Assembly: GCF_009730915.1 (NCBI RefSeq)
Contig: NC_052475.1
Location: forward strand, 3,100,001-3,164,000
Direction of reading: 5' to 3'
Length of the DNA stretch: 64,000 bases
Source of the DNA: Dioscorea cayenensis subsp. rotundata
Taxonomy: Eukaryota; Streptophyta; Magnoliopsida; Dioscoreales; Dioscoreaceae
In this document: piece by piece, positions 12,806-25,384 of the stretch
How the letters are laid out: each line of letters starts with the position of its first letter
Numbering within the stretch: the first letter of the stretch is position 1
The notes under the pieces: model-generated
Database searches by the model: none
Seen by the model: only the letters and a program-made list of their open reading frames with translations
What the model was told of the DNA's origin: nothing
Translations under genes and position numbers: made by a program

Positions 12806-14576
12806 TTTGATTTGAGAAGCTGGTTGAAGGTGCTTGGTTTTTTTAATGTAAATTGAAAAGATAAACTTTTATTATTTTAAGCAAAATGAAGTTTTTCTAT
12901 GATAATTGAATAAGAATTTTTTTAGTGTCCCATTGCAACTCCAATTAAAGTTTTTTAAAATTTAAAAATACATGAATTATAATAAATTTTAAAGTATAAG
13001 GTTTTTAAGAAGACTTGTTTATGACCTTTGTAGATTATTTTAAGTCTATAAATAATCCAAACTAATATTTTTTTTTAAAAAAAATAAGGGTAAATGATTA
13101 TATTATAATAAACTCAAATATTGGTTAAATGACCTTTTAAATAATTGGCATTGGGTCTTCTGTGTATAGAGTATTTATGTTTTTACTAAGAAAAGCATTT
13201 AAATCTCAACTCATCAAAAAGAGAGTGCACATGTGTGTTGATAATCAAAGTTCAATAAAATAGGTATCCAATCAAACTATAGCATTTAAATCTCAACTCA
13301 TCAACGGGATAGTTTTGATCTTGTATTTTATTTGATATTAATTTTTATCTATGTATATAATGTTCAAGTGGTTCATCAACTTTTCTTCTTTTTATTTATT
13401 TTAGTATCTACATGATGCAGGCCGGATTGATGCACTTGTATGCGCCTACATGGACAAGTGGGACATGATGACCTAGTGCAGGGTCATCTTGATAATTTTT
13501 CTTGAACAACTAGTTTTGGTTATCAGAGGGTCCCATTAGATGAAAAACCGGGTCAACAAACACAAGTCACGAGCTTGCGTAGCTCGTGAGTAATATCAAT
13601 CTTTGGCCAAATTTCATCATCTGGATCTCGAAAACAGAAATTTTACCGTTTATGGAAAGATTTCGTCCAGCTATATCTTAGGTTATGAATCTCTGATTGA
13701 GGCACCGTTTTTAGTTATGATTTTTATTTCTATAATGTCAACTGGGAATTTTCCATTTTTGGCAAATTTTCAATTTGTTTCTCTTTTTTTGTTTTTAGGG
13801 TTTTCTTGTTAGTCTATTTAATTGTAAGCCTTATGGCTATGAAAATTAGTTTTTGAATGAAATAAAATTCTAGTTGTTCTTTGTTTTTCTCTAAATCCTT
13901 GAGTATTCTAAGACAAAACAAGATTTGGATTTTGATTTTGTTGACTTGGGAATTCTCAAACTAAACAAGTCTTCAACCTTATCTTGTTGCGTCAATTATT
14001 CTTAGACTAAACAGGATTTGGATTTTTACTTTATTGTTGACTTGAGAATTTTCAGACTAAACAAGACTTCAACCCTATCCCGTTGTGTCACTATATTTTA
14101 AAAATAATTAATATAGTGTGTGTATTTAACATATTGGAGATATTTGATTTAAAATTTAGAGCTTGGTTTATTAACTTTTACTATCTTATAAATTATTTTA
14201 AAAGTTAAAAAAATATTAAAAATAGAAAAAAAGGGGGCAGAATATTCTTATGTTTTGGTATCTGTCAAGTGGTCACAAAAATTAAACATTATAACAATCC
14301 CATATGTATCAAAATAAAAATAAAATAAAATTAATCCTCTTAATCCTCTTAAACATTTTAAAATTAAATATTTTGAAAATATAATGTAAATAAAAAATTC
14401 ATGGACTACAAAAATAACTAATGCAAAAAAGAAACACTTTTAAACTTGAGGGCTCAGAACGAAATTTCTCGAGTTTTCAGGGTTTAAATAGCAAAATTGT
14501 TTCTATAATGGAGAGAAAGGGTTCTTAAGAAGCTCGTTCATGCCTCTCCTCTCGACCTCCTCGACAATACGTAACT
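12806..14576. other. AT-rich intergenic region up to the assembly gap
   Basis: No gene can be supported. It holds a 9-bp-stem hairpin (TCACGAGCT / AGCTCGTGA at 13567-13589), the direct repeat at 13908-14093, and a short Met-led stretch at 14540 that runs into the gap and cannot be judged. Confidence 0.5.
13908..14093. repeat. Two-copy tandem repeat, about 92 bp per unit
   Basis: Unit 1 (13908-13999) and unit 2 (14000-14093) share the order AAACA(A/G)GATTTGGATTTT, GTTGACTTG(G/A)GAATT, CAAACTAAACAAG or CAGACTAAACAAG, CTTCAACC and TTGTGTCA/TTGCGTCA. They differ by point changes and small indels. Confidence 0.75.
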
Positions 14577-15576
14577 NNNNNNNNNNNNNNNNNNNNNNNN
14601 NNNNNNNNNNNNNNNNNNNNNNNNNNNNNNNNNNNNNNNNNNNNNNNNNNNNNNNNNNNNNNNNNNNNNNNNNNNNNNNNNNNNNNNNNNNNNNNNNNNN
14701 NNNNNNNNNNNNNNNNNNNNNNNNNNNNNNNNNNNNNNNNNNNNNNNNNNNNNNNNNNNNNNNNNNNNNNNNNNNNNNNNNNNNNNNNNNNNNNNNNNNN
14801 NNNNNNNNNNNNNNNNNNNNNNNNNNNNNNNNNNNNNNNNNNNNNNNNNNNNNNNNNNNNNNNNNNNNNNNNNNNNNNNNNNNNNNNNNNNNNNNNNNNN
14901 NNNNNNNNNNNNNNNNNNNNNNNNNNNNNNNNNNNNNNNNNNNNNNNNNNNNNNNNNNNNNNNNNNNNNNNNNNNNNNNNNNNNNNNNNNNNNNNNNNNN
15001 NNNNNNNNNNNNNNNNNNNNNNNNNNNNNNNNNNNNNNNNNNNNNNNNNNNNNNNNNNNNNNNNNNNNNNNNNNNNNNNNNNNNNNNNNNNNNNNNNNNN
15101 NNNNNNNNNNNNNNNNNNNNNNNNNNNNNNNNNNNNNNNNNNNNNNNNNNNNNNNNNNNNNNNNNNNNNNNNNNNNNNNNNNNNNNNNNNNNNNNNNNNN
15201 NNNNNNNNNNNNNNNNNNNNNNNNNNNNNNNNNNNNNNNNNNNNNNNNNNNNNNNNNNNNNNNNNNNNNNNNNNNNNNNNNNNNNNNNNNNNNNNNNNNN
15301 NNNNNNNNNNNNNNNNNNNNNNNNNNNNNNNNNNNNNNNNNNNNNNNNNNNNNNNNNNNNNNNNNNNNNNNNNNNNNNNNNNNNNNNNNNNNNNNNNNNN
15401 NNNNNNNNNNNNNNNNNNNNNNNNNNNNNNNNNNNNNNNNNNNNNNNNNNNNNNNNNNNNNNNNNNNNNNNNNNNNNNNNNNNNNNNNNNNNNNNNNNNN
15501 NNNNNNNNNNNNNNNNNNNNNNNNNNNNNNNNNNNNNNNNNNNNNNNNNNNNNNNNNNNNNNNNNNNNNNNNNNNN
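14577..15576. other. Assembly gap of exactly 1000 N
   Basis: The run is 1000 N, a conventional scaffold filler, so the true size is unknown. The open frame spanning it is an artefact of untranslated N. Confidence 0.98.
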
Positions 15577-15938
15577 AGAGCTAACCTGCTCTAAGAACAG
15601 ACACTAACATGGACAGCCTAGCTTTGCCACCTTTTTATTTTTTATTTTTTTATTTTTATTTACCACCTTTTTCATTTTATCGGGTGACTTGATATTTGGT
15701 TCTCATCTATGTATTATTTATATATATAATATTAATATGAAGATAGATTTATATGAGTCATATGACTACTTTAACTCTTTTCATCCAACAGTGGAAATAT
15801 CAAATCAATGAATGTTGATCTTTTTTTTCAGCTTTTTCTTTTTTTCTCTTCTTTTGCAGCCATGCATGTTCACTTTGTTCAATGGTGGACAGAGAGACAC
15901 TGAGAAGTGATTTTGGTTAACCAACTTAATAACATCTC

Positions 15939-15979
<41 letters not shown>

Positions 15980-17597
15980 TTGAGTTCAATTTAGAAGAGT
16001 TAACATACCTTTAAGAGAAAAACAACAATTATAATCTTATTTGTATCGTTAGTGAAATTTCATTTGTTATATTTTTTCATGGTTTTGAGAAATTCTCTGT
16101 TTACTCTCTATTTGTTCAGTAATATTTGTTTTGTTAATGTTTTGATTTTATATTTTACTTTTTATCAGTTTTATTGACCCTATAATTATACATCTATAAC
16201 ATGTGTATGTCAAGTTACATAAGAAATTGCCTTGGTAATTAGTTGTCCTCTAGTATTATTCTTTTATCTATTAATAATTTAATATAAACAAATTGCACCA
16301 TGTTAAATGTAGTTCCTCTTGATTAAACCATCTTATTGTGAATCTCTTTAAATTTTTTTTTTTAAAAAAAAAAAAACATACAAGCGACAAGAACGAGCCG
16401 ACAACAACTCAACTATCCATTATTCAACTAGAAACACAAAACTATCAATACAGTCAAAATCGATAGCTTAGAAGATATGTCTAAAGATTTATGCTAATAT
16501 TAAATTATCTTTAAAAAAAAAAAACTTTTTTGACGATTTTAAAAAAAAACTTGACAACAAAGAGTTTTCGTCAAGATTTCTAACTGTACTTGGGATTTTT
16601 TTTATTATTTTTTTTTTATTGTGACACATAAGAAAACTATTTAAGTAAAATTAAAGTTTCACATGACAAAAATATCCTCACACAAAACCTAACACAGAGC
16701 ATATAATAATCAACATAACATAAATGAGGATAACAAATCAAAATGTATAGAGAAAGTAGAGCTATGATGTTTAACATTGAAGAAAGACATTTAATTTGTT
16801 AGGTTTATATTATTCTATTTGAGTTAAACCTAGGAGAAATTAATTCTAATGTTTTGAGTCATAACTACAGTTGAAGGAATGAAAAATAATTAAACTCAAA
16901 GAATAAAAGTAAAGAGATAAACTTTGGAGAAAATTATCATTATCGTTATTATGGTTGTTGTTAATATTAGTATTTTATATTATAACAAAGGTTTTAGAAG
17001 AGAGGTTTTCTTGTAATTGAAGATGAAGATAAAAGAATAATTTTTATTATTTTCGCACTACAAAAGTGTTTGTGGTCTTTTGAGTTTAGAAATTAATTAA
17101 CATTGCAAGAAAATATTTATATAGTTGTCTTGTGATCTTTAAAATAGCATACTTGATTTAATTCTTTTATATCCAATCTTGTGGCTTTACTATTTTTAGT
17201 TTTTCACATATATTTCAGTATTCTAAATTTATGTTTATCGATTCATTAATTAACCCATTATGATAATTATCTAATGTTTTCTTAAATTTCCTAAGCTAAC
17301 ATATTGCTTATCTTGCTCATCTATTCCAATATAAAATAGTTCACTCTTTATGGTAGATATATACTAATATGAAACAAACAGTTTTTCAAATGCGCTATCA
17401 AAATAACTGTATTTTGTAAATTATTATTGTCCAATAAATTAAATTAGAAAGAGAGTGGTTCTTTACTATACAGTAAAGAACCACTCTTTACTGTAAATTA
17501 ATTAAATACTTATCAAAATAACCCCATGATAGTAAACTCTCTTTACTATACAGTGGTTCTTTCTTAATTAATATGTGTGTGTATATATAACTAACAT
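15577..17597. other. AT-rich intergenic region after the gap
   Basis: There is no convincing coding exon or RNA gene. It contains a (TA)n run at about 15943-15974, long A and T homopolymers at 16343-16376 and 16507-16616, and the strong hairpin at 17452-17487. Confidence 0.5.
17452..17487. repeat. Perfect 16-bp inverted repeat with 4-nt loop
   Basis: AGAGTGGTTCTTTACT (17452-17467) is followed by ATAC and its exact reverse complement (17472-17487). Part of the arm recurs at about 17541-17571. This may be a palindromic remnant of a small transposon. Confidence 0.8.
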
Positions 17598-17600
17598 TTA

Positions 17601-18349
17601 GGAGTCGTTTGGTATGTGAAAAAATAACAACTTTGCAGAGAAAATAAAGCTTGTGAAAAACATTCACACGTTTGGTTTTAATAAGAACTTTGCAAAGTCG
17701 TGGTCTTTATGCAATTACTTTCTTTGTTACCAGAGAAAATAATTCATAGGGGTGAGGGTGTGAAAAAAATTACATAGTGGTTGTGAAAATGTGAGACAAG
17801 TGAAATTCCAATACCACCATTTGTTTAAGTAAAAATTCTTCCATTTTTTTCTTGCTTTTGAAAACCCTAGAGCAAAACTCTTATGTTTTTCTCTCCTTTC
17901 CATAACCCTACCCCAAAATTAATCACTTTTTGGGTCTTTTTTTGGTTTTTTTATTTTTTTATTTTTATTTTTTTGTGATGATTTTTTTTTTAAAACTTTT
18001 GCCTTTTTGGAACGGGATTTTGGTTTTTTTGTATGGTTTTAATGAGTTCATTTAATGTTATGAGGATTTAGTGATGGGATGTTGTTTTTATGTATGGTTT
18101 TTTATTTTTGTTTTTAAAATTTTATTAACTAGAGTAATCAAGAGCAAAATTGAGAATGAATATAACTTTATATGCAAACCTATTCGTGCCAAATAAAATA
18201 ATTAACTATACATACATTTTAATTATAATTTTCATGATACATACTAAGCATTGTATTGTTATTTTTTAGAGAAAGTAATTACAGGCAAAAACTTTACAGT
18301 AGAAGACTTTGTAAGGAAAGTCTTTCACTGTAAAGCATCAAACGACCTC
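17601..18349. mobile_element. Non-autonomous PIF/Harbinger-like element
   Basis: The ends are inverted repeats, GGAGTCGTTTGGTATG at the left and GAGGTCGTTTGATGC as the reverse complement of the right. The unit is flanked by TTA at 17598-17600 and 18350-18352. A 3-bp TTA target duplication and G-rich TGTTTGG-type ends are typical of PIF/Harbinger MITEs. It is 749 bp with no transposase frame; the interior has T-rich runs and several CTTTGTAAAG/ACTTTACAG-type motifs. Confidence 0.65.
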
Positions 18350-19069
18350 TTAAAGTTATTAAGGGATATATTAAATTTGATTTTCATTAAAAAAAAAACC
18401 AGAAAGGAATAATATATGAAGGAATTTTCAAAATGTAGTAGTACATTGTCACACCAAGAATAGGCTTTGTACCAAGATTTCATGTCAAATTATTTTCCAT
18501 AGCTCACAATGCAATGCAATGCAATGCAATGCAAGTGGAGGCATGTAACATCACCAAGAAAAAGCTATATAAAGTTTGCTACTTTTTGTTGGGACATAGA
18601 TGCATGGGCTCTAATCCTTTTGAGGAAATGATTGCCTAAAAACATGTAGAGTATGTACTTCTTTCATCAAAGTTTTTGAAAGCATTTGAATAGTCTTTAT
18701 AATCCAAGTTCATGCAGAACATGTTTGGGAAAAGCAGAGGAAAGGAATTAAGTGCTCTTTCTCTCTCTCTTAATTTTCTTGCTATGTTTGGTGTGTTTTG
18801 GCACCACATTTAGCCTCTAATGATTGGGAGGCATTTGTTTTTATTAAATATAATAATTAATTCTATATCATTTAAATTAATAATTATATTAGTTTATATA
18901 GGTTTTTTTTTTACAAAGTGAACATGAGCACTGCCCTACTATAAAAAGGGGTTGGTAACGAATCCTCAGTTATGGATACAGACTTACAGGCCAAAATTGA
19001 TGTGCTAGGTGGATGCACGGTTGGACATTTTATTCTCAATTGTACACATACCCCTAATTGTATATGCGC

Positions 19070-19212
19070 TTGTCGTATTTGTTTAAAAAAATAAATAAAT
19101 TATTATTCATATTAATTATCAAGCATGAGAAGGGATTTGACCTCTCAACCTCTGACATGGGACTCCCATGTTTTATCATTGAATTATACCAACATTGGCT
19201 ATATAGGTTTTT
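19070..19212 (-). mobile_element. tRNA-derived SINE-like repeat
   Basis: Read on the minus strand it has CCAATGTTGGTATAATTCAA, then AACATGGGAGTCCCATGTCA, then GGTCAAATCCC (a B-box-like motif) and an AT-rich tail. A related copy in the same orientation lies at 54915-55025, sharing the CCAAT(A/G)TT head, the GGGAGTC/AGGAGTC block and the AATAATAATTTATTTATT tail. Target duplications were not identified. Confidence 0.45.
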
Positions 19213-19329
19213 TTTAATGAGCCAAATTCAATTGCTTAATAAAAAATTATAAAATAAATGATTAATTTGTACATCACATAACTAAAAAAAACTAGCACAT
19301 ATCTATACCAATTAATTAAACATATGTTG

Positions 19330-19365
<36 letters not shown>

Positions 19366-19899
19366 AAAAAGAGAAACACTAAATATATATATAATTTAAA
19401 TATCAAGATTAGGTGAATATTAATTATCATTGGTATATGATAATATAGATTCCTTGGTCTTGGTTTTATCTATGGACCTTCTCAAGCTCTCTATTGATTG
19501 TTTTGTTTCTTTGCAAATTTGAACTCTTCTTGCAAATAATTGAGTTACCAATTGTTTAGATGGTTCCAAGAAGAAGAATAATATATGTCTCTTGTTTTTG
19601 GCTTCTTATAAAACTAAAGCTCATATATTGGTTGTTTAAATAGTAAATTAATCAATACAGATGGGAAAATCCTTGATTGATGTTTTTGTCCATAAGACTA
19701 TAACCGAATTAAGCACTATTAAAAGAATTAGTTTAAATATTATAATATTATATATATAACCCAAAGAATTTTTTGTCCCTTTCTTTAAAACTAGTTGGTT
19801 AGTATTGCCTATTATAAATATTTAATGATAAATATGTTTCACAAAGGCCAGTAAATCCACTGGTTGATAAATAAATAAACAAGTTTTTTAACCAAATAA

Positions 19900-20040
19900 T
19901 TTTATGTGTTTTGGTGTCTTTCACTAATTCAGACTCATATTGAATAAGCGGTTAAATATTTGACTCTTATGTAAAAGATCAAAGATTCGACTCTTCATAA
20001 ATACATGATTGAGGTGTAATTAGAGTGTGTTGAGTTGTCC
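19900..20040 (+). mobile_element. Possible tRNA-derived SINE-like repeat
   Basis: AAGCGGTTAAATATTTGACT followed after about 30 bp by AAGATTCGACTCTTC resembles spaced A-box and B-box motifs of tRNA-derived SINEs. No duplicate copy or target duplication was found, so this is weak. Confidence 0.3.
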
Positions 20041-21911
20041 CTATTTTTTTAAAAAAAATCAGACTTATTATATGTGACATGTATTTTCAATATGAGACAT
20101 CATGATAATATAAAAAGTTGAAACAAATAAATTTGTCAAATTCATGCATAAAAGATTGAATATATTCTTACATTAACAGTCAAGATGAACAAAAACCTTT
20201 CTTTAAAAACCGGTGGTTATTTTTTTAAAAAAATAGTAAATGGTAACATTTAAAAAAAAATTTAATATATATGAAGATTTGACACCTTGTTGATTTATCT
20301 CAAGGTACCATTTGAGATTGGGAGACATATCTATTCCTAGGTGAACCTTAAGTGACATGAATATATATATAGGCTTCTTGGAAGTGATAGCTATATATAT
20401 GTCAACCATGAAATAGAAGAAAGCACCCTTGAACAAAAGTTAAAAAGAAAGATGTTGGCTTTATAACTTTACTAGTGATTATAAAAACATTATTGTATGT
20501 ATGCTCCTGTTTATATCTTCTTCTAATGATATTGATATCACTTTTGTTGTTTCTCATGCATACCTACTTAATTACAAGAGCTGGTGTAGTATAAGTAGAT
20601 TATGGAACACGTATATAATAATTATTATAATAATGATAATACTATATATAAAAAACAACAACTTGTAGATTTTTGTTTGTATTATGATTAGTTAGTTTTT
20701 TATTTTTTTAATAAAACTAGAAGAGATATACAATTCAATGATACTAGTAGAACATTGTGTTGTTTATACGGTACAAGTTATCAATTTGTTAATATGAATT
20801 TAATTCCACGAATGTTGCTATTGAATTTTTTAAATATATGAGTATTAATTTGGTACTTTTCATAAAATTTAAATTGTTTTGAAATTTGATTTATATTTAT
20901 TATTTAATTAAAAATCTCGTTATTCTTTTATTTAAAGAGGAAAATAAATATGATGGTATAATTAGAATATAAAAGTAATATTCACTGGTTATAAGCATGA
21001 AAATACTATATTATTTTGACATGGTGGAAATTTATTAATATATATTCATTATTTATATATCTATGCTAGCTAGCTGAGTTCATGTTTAATAAATTAATGT
21101 TTAATATTTTGTATATATAGTAACATTTTATATTTAATCAGTAATAAGCAAACTTAGTGTGATAGTATTTGGTCAAGATTATAGAATATATAAAGATAGA
21201 CCTAGAAAATATTTAGCAAAATATTTACAAAATAATCTCTGAATTTGGTTTGTTTAGTTTGAATATTTTTACTAGAGTAATATGGAAAGAAATAATTTAT
21301 GTAGTGGACTCTAAATTATTGGAATGGCCTATTGTTTAAGTATATTATAATTATTAAATATATTTAATATATTTTATTTATTAAAAAAATTAACTATAAA
21401 ACAGTTAAATCATCATCTAACTATTATTGTTTTATTATAAATATAACCCGGAGTGGAGTTAATATCACTTAAAAAAAATATATTGTAATGTATTATATAT
21501 AAATATATAATAAGTATGCACAAATTGCGATCATATATTAATATATTAAAATTTATGAACAAAATCACTTTGGAAGGCAGACTAGAAACTCATTCTTGAT
21601 CTAAAATAATGTGTGTGTATATATATTTCTTGCAAAGCTTAATTAGTAGAGAGAGAGAAAGAGAAGTGAGAGAAGTGAAAGAAGTCATTTCACTATAGCT
21701 AAATTGGTCGACAAGAACATTGTGATGAAGATGATGTTGATATATCCCTTCTATCTTTGTATCACTATGAGTTAAACTTAAACCATAGACCTCTCTACCT
21801 ACACCTATCACTAGGGTTTCCTCCATAAAACCACACATCTCTCAAACACTAATCAATTTTCAACTTCATCTCTCTCGCCCTCTCTCTCCCATCTTCTTCC
21901 TTAATCCCTTC

Positions 21912-21986
21912 ATGAAACTTGTTCATGGATATCTCCCTCCCTTCTCCCAAACCACCTCCTCATTCAATCTTAATCCACTCTCATAA
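21912..21986 (+). promoter_or_regulatory. Overlapping upstream ORF of the GRAS gene
   Basis: An ATG at 21912, 13 bp before the GRAS ATG and out of frame with it, opens a 24-codon frame that ends with TAA at 21984-21986, inside the GRAS coding region. If the transcript starts upstream of it, scanning ribosomes would meet this ATG first. Its function is inferred only. Confidence 0.5.
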
Positions 21987-23307
21987 ACACCTTCTTCATC
22001 ATCATCATCATCATCAAGCAAGCATGCAAAACTCAAGCTACCATCATCATGCAACAACAACAATGAGCATCACAACTAGTACTAGTAGTAGCACAAATGA
22101 TGAGAAGAAATGGGCTGAAAAGTTGTTGAGAGAGTGTGCAAAGGCTATCTCTGACAAGGACTCAACTAAAATCCATCACTTTCTTTGGATGTTGAATGAG
22201 CTCTCTTCCCCTTATGGAGATACTGACCAAAAGCTTGCTTCTTATTTCCTCCAAGCTCTCTTCTGCAAAGCCACTGATTCAGGTGACCGTAGTTTCAACA
22301 CTTTGATTTCCATAGCCGAGAAAAACCATTGCTTTGAGACTGCTCGCAAGGTCATCCTTAAGTTTCAAGAAGTGAGTCCTTGGACAACCTTTGGTCATGT
22401 TGCTTCTAATTGTGCTATCTTGGAAGCATTGGAAGGAGAAGCAAAACTTCATATTATTGATATGAGTAACACCTATTGCACTCAATGGCCTACATTGCTT
22501 GAAGCATTGGCCACACGGAATGACGATACGCCGCATTTGAGGCTATCGGTGGTGGTATCGGCGAGAGCCGGTGGTACTGTGATCAAGGAAATAGGACAAA
22601 GGATGGAGAAGTTTGCAAGATTGATGGGAGTGCCATTTGAGTTTCAAGTAGTGAGTGGGTTCACAAGGTTGGGGGAGCTCAAGAAGGAGGATTTCAGTCT
22701 CCGGGAAGACGAGGTGGTGGCCATTAACCTCATCGGTGCCTTACGGAGAGTTAACATCGATGAAAGAAGTGATTTCTTGAGAATGATTCATCAGCTAAAG
22801 CCAAAGGTGGTGACAGTGGTGGAAGAAGAGGCTGATTTCACTAGTAACAAGGATGTGTTTGTGATGTGCTTTGAAGAGTGCTTGAGATTTTATGGAGTGT
22901 TCTTTCAGATGTTGCAGGAGAGTTTTGGGGTGAGTACTAGTAATGAGAGGTTGATGTTGGAAAGGGAATGTTCTAGAAGTATATTGAGTGTTTTGGCTTG
23001 TGAAGGGGATGGTGGAGGAGGAGGGAATGGAGAGTATTACTACTGTGAGAGGAGGGAGAAAGGAAGACAATGGAGTGAGAGACTAAGAGGAGTTGAGTTC
23101 ATGCCAGTGAACTTGAGTGATGATGCATTGGATGATGTTAAGGCTTTGTTGAAGAGGTATCAAGGTGGATGGTCACTTGTGACTAGTACTAAGAACAGTA
23201 CTAGTTCTCAAGGGGAGGATGATGATGATGATCATGGTTGCTTTGGGGTGTATTTGGCTTGGAAGGATGAGGCTGTTGTTTGGGCATCAGCTTGGAAACC
23301 TTCATGA
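21925..23307 (+). CDS. SHORT-ROOT-type GRAS transcription regulator, intronless
   Basis: The 460-residue protein starts at ATG 21925; the open frame extends two codons further but only to a TTG. Residues 1-60 are His/Ser/Thr-rich and probably disordered, with six His at 25-30. The GRAS domain fills 63-460: first leucine-rich region [17 protein letters not shown], then [10 protein letters not shown] (91-100), the VHIID-type motif LHIID (175-179) followed by [12 protein letters not shown], the second leucine-rich region, a PFYRE-like region with [14 protein letters not shown], and the C-terminal SAW motif ending [48 protein letters not shown] and NERLMLER are hallmarks of the SHR clade. GRAS proteins bind partners such as SCR and zinc-finger DNA-binding proteins to control patterning. 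I cannot tell which SHR-clade member it is. A 5' leader with GA repeats (about 21648-21690) precedes it. Confidence 0.92.
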   Translation: MDISLPSPKPPPHSILIHSHKHLLHHHHHHQASMQNSSYHHHATTTMSITTSTSSSTNDEKKWAEKLLRECAKAISDKDSTKIHHFLWMLNELSSPYGDTDQKLASYFLQALFCKATDSGDRSFNTLISIAEKNHCFETARKVILKFQEVSPWTTFGHVASNCAILEALEGEAKLHIIDMSNTYCTQWPTLLEALATRNDDTPHLRLSVVVSARAGGTVIKEIGQRMEKFARLMGVPFEFQVVSGFTRLGELKKEDFSLREDEVVAINLIGALRRVNIDERSDFLRMIHQLKPKVVTVVEEEADFTSNKDVFVMCFEECLRFYGVFFQMLQESFGVSTSNERLMLERECSRSILSVLACEGDGGGGGNGEYYYCERREKGRQWSERLRGVEFMPVNLSDDALDDVKALLKRYQGGWSLVTSTKNSTSSQGEDDDDDHGCFGVYLAWKDEAVVWASAWKPS

Positions 23308-23371
23308 AAGATGATGATGATTATGTTGTTATGTATGTTTTTTATAATGGTTTGAGTTAGTATGAAATGTT

Positions 23372-23416
23372 GAAGAAGAAGAAGAAGAAGAAGAAGAAGA
23401 AGAAGAAGAAGAAGAA
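23372..23416. repeat. (GAA)15 microsatellite in the GRAS 3' untranslated region
   Basis: Fifteen uninterrupted GAA units start 65 bp after the GRAS stop. A shorter CTT run follows at 23551-23567. Confidence 0.95.
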
Positions 23417-23419
23417 TAA

Positions 23420-24439
23420 GTGGATGCATGGGATTTTGATTAGTTTTGATATTGAGAGAGGAAGAGTATAATTATTAATGTATTATGTATACTTTTTTCT
23501 TTTATCTTTCTTGTTTATGGTTGGTAGGTTAATTAGGGTGGTTTAGTTTGCTTCTTCTTCTTCTTCTTGGTTTAATTTGCTTGTTTGCTTTGTTGTTTGG
23601 TATATGATCAAATGTAGGGTATTTGTTGGTGTTGATCAGATAACATGTACTAGGCCCAAGTTATATATAATATTTAATTGAAGCAAACGCTTAATCTCCG
23701 ACTTATTCATAGATTTGTAGGAAGTTTCTCTTGTATTGTTGATGGATGGAGAATGAGAGCATTCCCTTTTTTATATGAAGTTAAAATTTTTATTATTTCT
23801 TAATTGCTTAACAAAGAAAGATAATGGTATACTTAGTACGTTGTTCAACAATAGAATAGAATTATTGGGTGTAATATGAGTCATTTTATGTTCAAATTAT
23901 ATATTATATTAGTTTATAATTGTTTCTTATTAGTACATTAGTGGATTGAATAGCTGTTAATTTGTGATTTTGAATGTGTTCAATTGCAACAAAACAATTA
24001 ATATTCTTTTTTTAATAATAATTTGGCTCATCGCTTATAGTTAAGCTAACTTATTGCAATTTCATATAACATGTATATAGTTTAATTACATATCATAAAG
24101 AGTTAATCTGGTCTCTCATGTAATTCTTGAATTATGATGCTAATGAGTCATTGTTTATCTATCTTTTTCATTAAAAACATGTCTACATTATAAGAGTAGT
24201 ATAAGTTATTTCAAGAACACATTTTTTTATTAATTAAAGATATGATAACAATGGTTTGTTTGGATGTGTTTTTAAAAATTAAAACTAGCACTTATGATTT
24301 TTTTTTTCTCTCTAATCTAGTTCTATCAATTAATTGTTATATTTATTTTTTTACAAGAATAATCATGTTTCTAACTCTTAAAATAGAAAATTTGATAAAA
24401 AAAAAATACATATTTTTAGAGAAAAGGAAACATCAATAC
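23420..24439. other. 3' flank of the GRAS gene and AT-rich spacer
   Basis: The first few hundred bases are probably 3' untranslated region. No other feature is supported. Confidence 0.5.
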
Positions 24440-24720
24440 ACACTTCAAGTTGGGAATTTTACTTGAAATTGCGCATTCAAATCCCATCTCATGCATAGAT
24501 AGTGGCTTACCCATTTTATTGTTTTCTAACAATGACATAGTTCAGCAGTCAAGGTTGGAGAATCTTACTTGGGAGGTCAAGTGTTCAAATCCAATCTCAT
24601 GTATAAAAGTAGTTTATCTACTTTATTATTTTTCTGAGAACAAAAGCATATCCAACTGGTTTTTAAGTGCTTTGTGTTTGGAGAAAATTTGAGTTCAAAT
24701 TTCTCAACTTACAAAATGCA
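24440..24720 (+). mobile_element. Cluster of tRNA-derived SINE-like units
   Basis: Two adjacent related units can be read. GGGAATTTTACTTGAAATT then GCATTCAAATCCCATCTCATG (about 24452-24496) is repeated as GAGAATCTTACTTGGGAGG then GTGTTCAAATCCAATCTCATG (24559-24602). Each is followed by a (T)A(G/A)TGGCTTAC/AGTAGTTTATC block and a TTTTATT tail. TTCAAATCC fits a tRNA B box, and AGTTCAGCAGTCAAGG (24540-24555) fits an A box. A third GAGTTCAAATTTCTC lies at 24690. No target duplication was identified. Confidence 0.45.
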
Positions 24721-25003
24721 CAATATATCCCTTATAGGAAGGATAGTGGTTTTTTCTTTCGAGAGTTGCATGGCAAGAGAGATTTATCCCTAAGGGTTAT
24801 TCAAGCCACCGTATATGATGCGCCTTCATATTTATCTATCTCTTGACATATCTCAAGCGTTTTTTCGTCAAAACCCTTGTTTTGGCATTGTGCATGTACC
24901 TACACATATATAAATATACACTCTCTACCCTAAACCCTAAATCTTATAATATATATATAGTTATGTGAACAATGCCAGGGGACTTTCAGTCTTCTAACAT
25001 ACT

Positions 25004-25384
25004 GGGCGTTCATTTCACTGTAAGTGAGGGGAAGTCAGGAAGTGAGGGAAGTGCCACTTCCTTAAAGTGGGGGGAAGTGATATCACTTCCAGAACTTCTG
25101 TGTTCATTTGTTAGAAAGTGAGAACAGAACCGAAGGATTTAGGTATTGGATGAAGTTCTATGAGTTCAAAAAAGACTTTAAAAGTGAAAATAAGTTAGTT
25201 TTTATAGATTGACTCACTTTCCCCCACTTCAGTAACAAAAAAAATACTGAAGTCGGTTTAGTTCAAAATCCACTTCAGTCAAAAGTGGGGAAAATGTCAT
25301 TTCCCCCACTTCAGCACAAATGAACACTAAAAGTGGGGGAAGTCAGACCACTTCCCCCCACTTTTTCCTGAAATGAACGCCCCC
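25004..25384. mobile_element. MITE with GGGCGTTCATTT inverted ends
   Basis: TGGGCGTTCATTTCACTG at the left end is matched by the inverted AAATGAACGCCCCC at the right. The 381-bp interior holds many direct and inverted copies of AAGTGGGGGAAGT and CACTTCCCCC, including the palindrome AGTGATATCACT at 25075-25086. There is no coding capacity. The flanks (left TA, right TAA) suggest a PIF/Harbinger-type target, but the left flank is not a clean TTA. Confidence 0.6.

Larger units (their letters stand above)
18353..21590. other. AT-rich intergenic region upstream of the GRAS gene
   Basis: No host gene is supported. It includes five copies of a GCAAT pentamer at 18506-18535, a CT run near 18761-18770, a (TA)n run at 19334-19361 and two possible tRNA-derived repeats (listed separately). 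Confidence 0.5.

Noticed and set aside
14540-15607. 355-codon open frame
   Set aside because: Almost all of it is N; only 12 real codons precede the gap, so nothing can be said.
22279-23070. Minus-strand frames inside the GRAS gene
   Set aside because: They are antisense shadows of the 460-codon GRAS frame, which has all family motifs.
24936-24949. CCCTAAACCCTAAA as an interstitial telomere
   Set aside because: Only two units are present; too short to mean more than chance or a telo-box motif with no gene nearby.
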